The notes beneath the pieces were generated by a model. It worked only from the letters and a program-made list of their open reading frames with translations, made no database searches and had not been told where the DNA came from. Shown piece after piece: positions 59,740 to 64,000 of a DNA stretch of 64,000 bases (its first letter is position 1; every line of letters begins with the position of its first letter). The translations under genes and the position numbers were made by a program. The DNA comes from an uncultured Campylobacter sp. GTDB taxonomy: Bacteria; Campylobacterota; Campylobacteria; Campylobacterales; Campylobacteraceae. The stretch lies in the NCBI RefSeq assembly GCF_947255105.1, contig NZ_CAMYFP010000001.1:1-64000 (forward strand). The letters run 5' to 3'.

Positions 59740-61113
59740 TTAGTCCTTTTTTAATTTTGTATTAAATAAAATTTCGTTTAAATTTTCATCGTTTATTAGA
59801 TTTGCAAAATTTGTGATTATATTTACAAATCTTTCATTAAAGCTATTTAATTCTCTTTTTTCTAAGATGAGTTTTAAATAAAAAAGTTCTTGTTTTAAAA
59901 TTTCTTGATATTTTTTGCTTTTTAAAATCTCTTTATCATGGTCGCCAAGTTTTCCAGCTTTTAAAAAATGAACTTCCCCATCTCTATCAAAAGGCGAAGC
60001 TAATTTGCGAATAACACTAAAAAGCAAAACATCATCTATATTTGCATCATTTTCTATTAAAAATTTAAAACTTTGTTTTTTATCAAAATCTTTTGCCTGT
60101 CTTAAAAGAATAGGTGAGTTTAAATCAATCTTTGGAAGTATATTTTTAAGAATTTCTACTAAAATTTCATCTTTCGTGTAGTAAATTGTAAATTCCATCA
60201 CATTTATAGTGTCAATTTTTTTGTTAAAATCAAAGCCATTTTTTGCAAGAAGTCCATAATATTTTGGTAAATCACTGTCTTTTATAAGATTGTATTCTTC
60301 ATTTGTACCAAATAAAGCTAAAAAAATATCTAAATTTTCATTTAAAAACTTTACAAATTCTTCGTTACGAAGTGCTTTTTCAAACAAATTCTCACCTAAG
60401 TTTATGCCACTATTTTCGTATAAATCTAAAAGCCTGTTTTGAGCAAGTATCGCATAAGGGATTTGATACGTTTCTTCAAAAGCCGGAAGCAGTAAAACAC
60501 AAGCTTTAATGCTTCCTTTATCACAAAAAGCAGAAAACATATCTAAAATTCCAGTATCATATTTGCTACAAAAGAAACCAGCTTCATCCTTGCAGACTTT
60601 TTCTTTTAAGATTTTAGCTTTTTCTTCATCTTTTTTAACAAAAATTCCATATTTTTGCATTATGCTTAGATATTCACAGCTTTTGTAGCCATTTTGGCAA
60701 GAATTTATGATATTTTCAAAATTTTGATTATCTAGCAAGTCTATTAAATGTATATTCTCGCTTTTTAAAGCAAATTCTTTTGCATCATCTAAACTTTTGT
60801 CACTATAAAATGCCATTCCAAGTGATAAAAATATACATATACCTTTGTCGCCATTTTCGCAAAGCTTAATAGTATCTTTATTTATAAGAAATTCTGCTAT
60901 TTTTTGCGGACTTATATTAGCTTCATCTACATCTTCACTATCGTTATTGTTTGTCATTATAGCTATTAAATCACAAATTTCATCATCGCCATTTTTGCAT
61001 TTTTCTAAATTTGTATTTGTTATTTTTTTAATAGCTTCTTCACCAAACTCTTCAAAGATACTTGAAAAAGCCAAATTTATGGCTAAAATCAAAAATATAA
61101 AAATTTTTTTCAA
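59740..61113 (-). CDS. exported cysteine-paired repeat protein (Sel1/Hcp-like)
   Basis: A 457-residue protein with a signal peptide (MKKIFIFLILAINLAFSSIF). Its first half has at least five units with Cys pairs about 8 residues apart: KCKNGDDEIC, LCENGDKGIC, SCQNGYKSC, VCKDEAGFFC and FCDKGSIKAC. This spacing resembles the disulfide-locked helical repeats of the Helicobacter Hcp/Sel1 family. The second half has ankyrin-like stretches (LLAKNGFDFNKKIDTINVME, LIENDANIDDVLL). It is periplasmic or secreted, likely a protein-binding scaffold; partner unknown. The coding DNA is AT-rich and composition differs from nrdA beside it. Confidence 0.75.
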   Translation of the reverse strand: MKKIFIFLILAINLAFSSIFEEFGEEAIKKITNTNLEKCKNGDDEICDLIAIMTNNNDSEDVDEANISPQKIAEFLINKDTIKLCENGDKGICIFLSLGMAFYSDKSLDDAKEFALKSENIHLIDLLDNQNFENIINSCQNGYKSCEYLSIMQKYGIFVKKDEEKAKILKEKVCKDEAGFFCSKYDTGILDMFSAFCDKGSIKACVLLLPAFEETYQIPYAILAQNRLLDLYENSGINLGENLFEKALRNEEFVKFLNENLDIFLALFGTNEEYNLIKDSDLPKYYGLLAKNGFDFNKKIDTINVMEFTIYYTKDEILVEILKNILPKIDLNSPILLRQAKDFDKKQSFKFLIENDANIDDVLLFSVIRKLASPFDRDGEVHFLKAGKLGDHDKEILKSKKYQEILKQELFYLKLILEKRELNSFNERFVNIITNFANLINDENLNEILFNTKLKKD

Positions 61114-61153
61114 AATAAATTCCTTAAATTTAAGCTTTTAAAAACGCATATTT

Positions 61154-63535
61154 TTACTGACAACCTTCACACTCTATGCTTCTATCCATCGTATCTGGCT
61201 TGGTGTTTAGATATTCGCTTGCAGGACTTTCACTTCGTAGATAGTAGGTGGATTTAAGCCCAAGTTTCCAAGCAAGAGAGTAAATTTCATTTAGATAGCC
61301 GCCACTTGCTCTATCTAGGCTCATAAAAATATTTAGGCTCTGCCCTTGATCTATCCATTTTTGGCGAATTGCCGCAGCCTTTACAAGAACTCTTTGGTCT
61401 AGCTCATAAGCTGGCGTGTAGTAGTTCCACGTATCTGGGCTTAGATTTGGTACAACAACTGGAATCATTCCGCTTAAGTTTTGTTCAAACCATTTTCTTT
61501 TATAGACCGGCTCGATAGTCTGAGTGGTGCCTACCAAAATACTTATACTTGAAGTTGGCGCTATTGCCATAAGATAGCCATTTCTCATGCCATCTTTTTT
61601 GACCTTTTCTCTCAAACTCTCCCAGTCGCAAGCATCTTCATCAAAAAGTCCGCCGCGATTTGTAAGCTTCTTTGTCTCATCTTTTGCTAGATCTATTGGA
61701 AAAATTCCTTTACTCCACTTTGAACCCTCAAATTTAGGATACTTTCCCTTTTCAACGGCTAAGTTGCTTGATGCATAGATGGCGTTGTAGCTGATGTTTT
61801 CCATGATGGCATCTATCTTGTCAAAATGCTCATAACTTCCCCATTTTATGCCATGTTCAGCAAGCATTTGTGACTCGCCCATAACTCCAAGGCCTATGGC
61901 TCTAGTTGATAGGTTGGTGTGTTTGACCTTGATGTGCGGATAGAAATTTAGCTCAATTACATTATCAAGCATTCTTATTGCAAGTGGAACTACTCTTTGA
62001 ATATCTTCTTTGGTGTTTATTTTGCTTAAATTTATACTTGCAAGGTTGCAAACTGCGGTTTTTCCCTCTTTGAGACCCTTTTCAACTATGAGGATTTTTT
62101 TATCTTTTATCGTATCTAGAGCGGTAATTTTTTTGGCTTTTTTTCTGTATCCGCCATCTACAACAACATCGTCTTCTTCTTCAAAATAGCTAATCTTTCC
62201 ATCTTCAAAAACTACCTTTATAGTGTAGTGGTTTGGCTCTGTATTTTGAAAGATCTCAGTGCATAAATTTGAACTTCTGATGATACCGTCATGGTCATTT
62301 GGGTTTATGCGGTTGGCATTGTCCTTAAAGCACAAAAATGGCATTCCCGACTCAAAGTAACTTGTCAAAATCTTTTTCCAAAGCTCTTTGGCTTGGACTA
62401 TATACTTTGGTTTTTTGGGATCGTTTTCATACTCTATATACTTTTTTTCAAACTCATCACCATAAAGATCACAAAGATCTGGCGTATCATAAGGGTCAAA
62501 AAGTGTCCATCTCTCATCTTTTGCTATTCGCTTCATAAAAAGATCATTTATCCAAAGTGCAGGAAAAAGCTCATGTGTTCGGCGTCTCTCTTCGCCTGAG
62601 TTTTTGCGAAGATCCAAAAAGTCATTTATATCCATATGCCAAGGCTCGATATAAGGGGCAATCGCTCCCTTTCTTGTGCCTAGCTGATCAACTGCAACGG
62701 CGATATCATTTGTAACTTTTAAAAATGGTATTATTCCGCCAGCTGCGTTTTTGTGTCCGTCGATACTGCCACCCATAGCTCTTACTTTGCTCCAGTCCCA
62801 GCCAATCCCGCCGCCAAATTTAGAAAGTAGCGCCATCTCTTTATAGCTATCAAAAATTCCTTCGATATTGTCAGGTGTTGAGCCAATGTAGCAGCTTGAG
62901 AGTTGGTGGCGAGTAGTGCGCGCATTAGACAAAGTAGGAGTTGCAAGCATAACTTCAAATTTGGAGATAAGATCATAAAACTTTTTTGCCCAACTCTGTC
63001 TATCTAACTCATGTTGTGCTAAAAACATAGCTATTGCCATAAACATATGTTGTGGAAGTTCGATTGGATTGGCATTTTTATCTTTTAACAGATATCTATC
63101 ATAAAGTGTTTTTATGCCAAGATAGGTAAATTGTAGGTCGCGTTTTGGATCAATATAGCTATTTAAGTCATCTAAATCATATTTTTCTTTGAGTCCAAGT
63201 AAAATTCGCCCAACCTCTTCGCCTCTTTCAAAATATTCACGTAAATGTGGATATCCAGTATATCCTGTAACTTTGTGATAAAGGTCATATAAAAATAGTC
63301 TCGCCGCTACAAAAGTCCAATTTGGGCGATCAATATCTATCTTATCAACAGCTGTTTTTATAAGAGTTTGTTGAATTTCTTCTGTTGTTATCATATCTCT
63401 AAATTGAATTTTTGCATCAACTTCAAGCTCGCTTAAATTTACATTTTCAAGCCCCTCAACAGACTCTTTTGTATATTTTTTGATTTTGCTTATATCAAGT
63501 TCTTCGGTTCTGCCGTTTCTTTTTATTACTTTCAT
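61154..63535 (-). CDS. nrdA: class I ribonucleotide reductase alpha subunit
   Basis: A 793-residue catalytic subunit that reduces ribonucleoside diphosphates. A short ATP-cone lies at the N-terminus (MKVIKRNGRTEELDISKIKKYTKES). Redox and catalytic cysteines are in ATPTLSNARTTRHQLSSCYIG near residue 198, SNLCTEIFQN near 420 and KTAVCNLASINLSKIN near 505. The C-terminal tail ends in SIECEGCQ, the CxxC that transfers electrons from thioredoxin or glutaredoxin. The partner nrdB is at 51742. The gap before it to purB is small (74 bases). Confidence 0.96.
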   Translation of the reverse strand: MKVIKRNGRTEELDISKIKKYTKESVEGLENVNLSELEVDAKIQFRDMITTEEIQQTLIKTAVDKIDIDRPNWTFVAARLFLYDLYHKVTGYTGYPHLREYFERGEEVGRILLGLKEKYDLDDLNSYIDPKRDLQFTYLGIKTLYDRYLLKDKNANPIELPQHMFMAIAMFLAQHELDRQSWAKKFYDLISKFEVMLATPTLSNARTTRHQLSSCYIGSTPDNIEGIFDSYKEMALLSKFGGGIGWDWSKVRAMGGSIDGHKNAAGGIIPFLKVTNDIAVAVDQLGTRKGAIAPYIEPWHMDINDFLDLRKNSGEERRRTHELFPALWINDLFMKRIAKDERWTLFDPYDTPDLCDLYGDEFEKKYIEYENDPKKPKYIVQAKELWKKILTSYFESGMPFLCFKDNANRINPNDHDGIIRSSNLCTEIFQNTEPNHYTIKVVFEDGKISYFEEEDDVVVDGGYRKKAKKITALDTIKDKKILIVEKGLKEGKTAVCNLASINLSKINTKEDIQRVVPLAIRMLDNVIELNFYPHIKVKHTNLSTRAIGLGVMGESQMLAEHGIKWGSYEHFDKIDAIMENISYNAIYASSNLAVEKGKYPKFEGSKWSKGIFPIDLAKDETKKLTNRGGLFDEDACDWESLREKVKKDGMRNGYLMAIAPTSSISILVGTTQTIEPVYKRKWFEQNLSGMIPVVVPNLSPDTWNYYTPAYELDQRVLVKAAAIRQKWIDQGQSLNIFMSLDRASGGYLNEIYSLAWKLGLKSTYYLRSESPASEYLNTKPDTMDRSIECEGCQ

Positions 63536-63609
63536 CTGCTCTATTTTACCTTTCGCGTTTTCACTTTTAATTTAACAATTTAATTTTAAATATATTTTAA
63601 AAATATTAT

Positions 63610-64000
63610 TTACTCACCAAAGACTCTTTTAAAAATTCTATCTACATTTTTTGTGTAATATGAATAGTCAAAACACTGTTTTATCTCTTCATCGCTTAAA
63701 TTTGCTTTTAGGTCTTCATCTTTTAATAAGTTTTGTAAAAATAGACTGTGATTGTTTTCATCGATTGCTTTTTTGCCATTTTGCAAGTCAGCCCAAACTT
63801 TCATTGCATTTCTTTGAACTATCTTATAAGCATCTTCTCTTGAAATTCCTTTTTTTGGAAGTTCAAGTAAAATTCTTTGTGAAAAGACAAGTCCGCCTGT
63901 TAAATTTAGGTTTTTCATCATATTTTCAGGATAAACAACTAAATTTTTAATTAAATTTGTAAGGCGGTTTAGCATAAAATCAGCTGTTATAAAGGCATCT
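63610..64000 (-). CDS. purB: adenylosuccinate lyase, C-terminal part (open at window edge)
   Basis: About 130 residues of the C-terminus are visible; the frame continues past base 64000 (DAFITADF precedes the first Met of the shown stretch). The segment ADFMLNRLTNLIKNLVVYPENMMKNLNLTGGLVFSQRILLELPKKG is typical of the PurB helical C-terminal domain, and ENNHSLFLQNLL and the ending VDRIFKRVFGE agree. The enzyme splits adenylosuccinate and SAICAR in purine synthesis. The N-terminal catalytic part lies outside. Confidence 0.88.
   Translation of the reverse strand, partial: DAFITADFMLNRLTNLIKNLVVYPENMMKNLNLTGGLVFSQRILLELPKKGISREDAYKIVQRNAMKVWADLQNGKKAIDENNHSLFLQNLLKDEDLKANLSDEEIKQCFDYSYYTKNVDRIFKRVFGE

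Noticed and set aside
61123..61134. CTTAAATTTAAG palindrome between nrdA and the Cys-repeat protein
   Set aside because: Short and of the very common AAATTT type; no other evidence for an operator.
1..64000. CRISPR arrays, insertion sequences, prophage genes and riboswitches
   Set aside because: No regularly spaced repeats, transposase or phage structural genes seen; the holin-like gene is part of a yqjDE-like operon, not a prophage.

Overview
The window looks like a chromosomal segment of a Campylobacter-type organism (Campylobacterota, species not resolved). The signs are low GC, heavy use of AAATTT-type words, T-rich tracts before TATAAT-like -10 boxes, a typical Campylobacterota gene set (SodB, beta carbonic anhydrase, PutP, cydAB with a DUF4492 gene, ThyX, CetB-like PAS protein) and a dnaA region with TGTGAATA boxes. 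No prophage, insertion sequence, CRISPR array or rRNA operon was seen. Coding density is very high and many neighbouring genes overlap by 1 to 40 bases.

Layout. 1-521: tRNA cluster (Gly partial, Leu, Cys, Ser) with a 53-residue entericidin-like lipoprotein embedded in it. 586-7412: CapA-like protein, an RND efflux pair, tRNA-Ser and PutP, the last with a probable leader ORF. 7482-11055 (minus): tRNA-Met, a YqjD/YqjE-like membrane operon, a PP-loop RNA-thiolation-like enzyme and primase. 11114-14292 (plus): LapB-like TPR protein, RNase HI, RNase III, chorismate synthase. 14304-18148 (minus): small secreted protein, SodB with a Cys/His tail, a 47-residue ultra-acidic protein, MscS channel, carbonic anhydrase. 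18307-21448 (plus): BI-1 protein, SecG, Frr, RDD protein, EamA transporter. 21455-24654 (minus): RecJ, PyrG. 24823-30502 (plus): DUF4492-CydA-CydB-small membrane protein, Ung, RarA, radical SAM protein. 30519-36309 (minus): three DUF3137 paralogues plus LemA, TypA, a hypothetical protein.

36361-36463 holds an SRP (4.5S) RNA on the plus strand, inferred from its GGAA-capped domain and closing helix. 36426-44294 (minus) is the replication block: HD protein, QueF, a degenerate GGDEF/EAL protein, GyrB, DnaN, DnaA, with candidate origin sequences on both sides of dnaA. Then come RuvC (plus), ThyX and an antiporter (minus), IlvD (plus), and a minus-strand run of Pcm, GshF, NrdB, NrdG and NrdD. The right end has a Zn/Cd-type P-ATPase and a PAS protein (plus), a Cys-paired repeat protein, NrdA and the 3' part of PurB (minus).

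The most notable observation is in the anaerobic ribonucleotide reductase operon. The 706-residue NrdD lacks the C-terminal glycyl-radical motif. That motif (TRVMGY) is instead encoded by a separate 57-residue ORF directly downstream in another frame, with its own ribosome binding site inside the nrdD 3' end and next to an A6 tract. Class III activity would therefore need a two-piece enzyme, or a frameshift or slippage event, activated by NrdG from the same operon. The window also carries class I NrdA and NrdB, so deoxynucleotide synthesis is covered both with and without oxygen; ThyX and PyrG supply related steps.

Several start codons were placed differently from the longest open frame because of ribosome binding sites: dnaG 11055, mscS 17520, carbonic anhydrase 18148, P-type ATPase 56362. 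All identifications are from reading the sequence; no database search was run.
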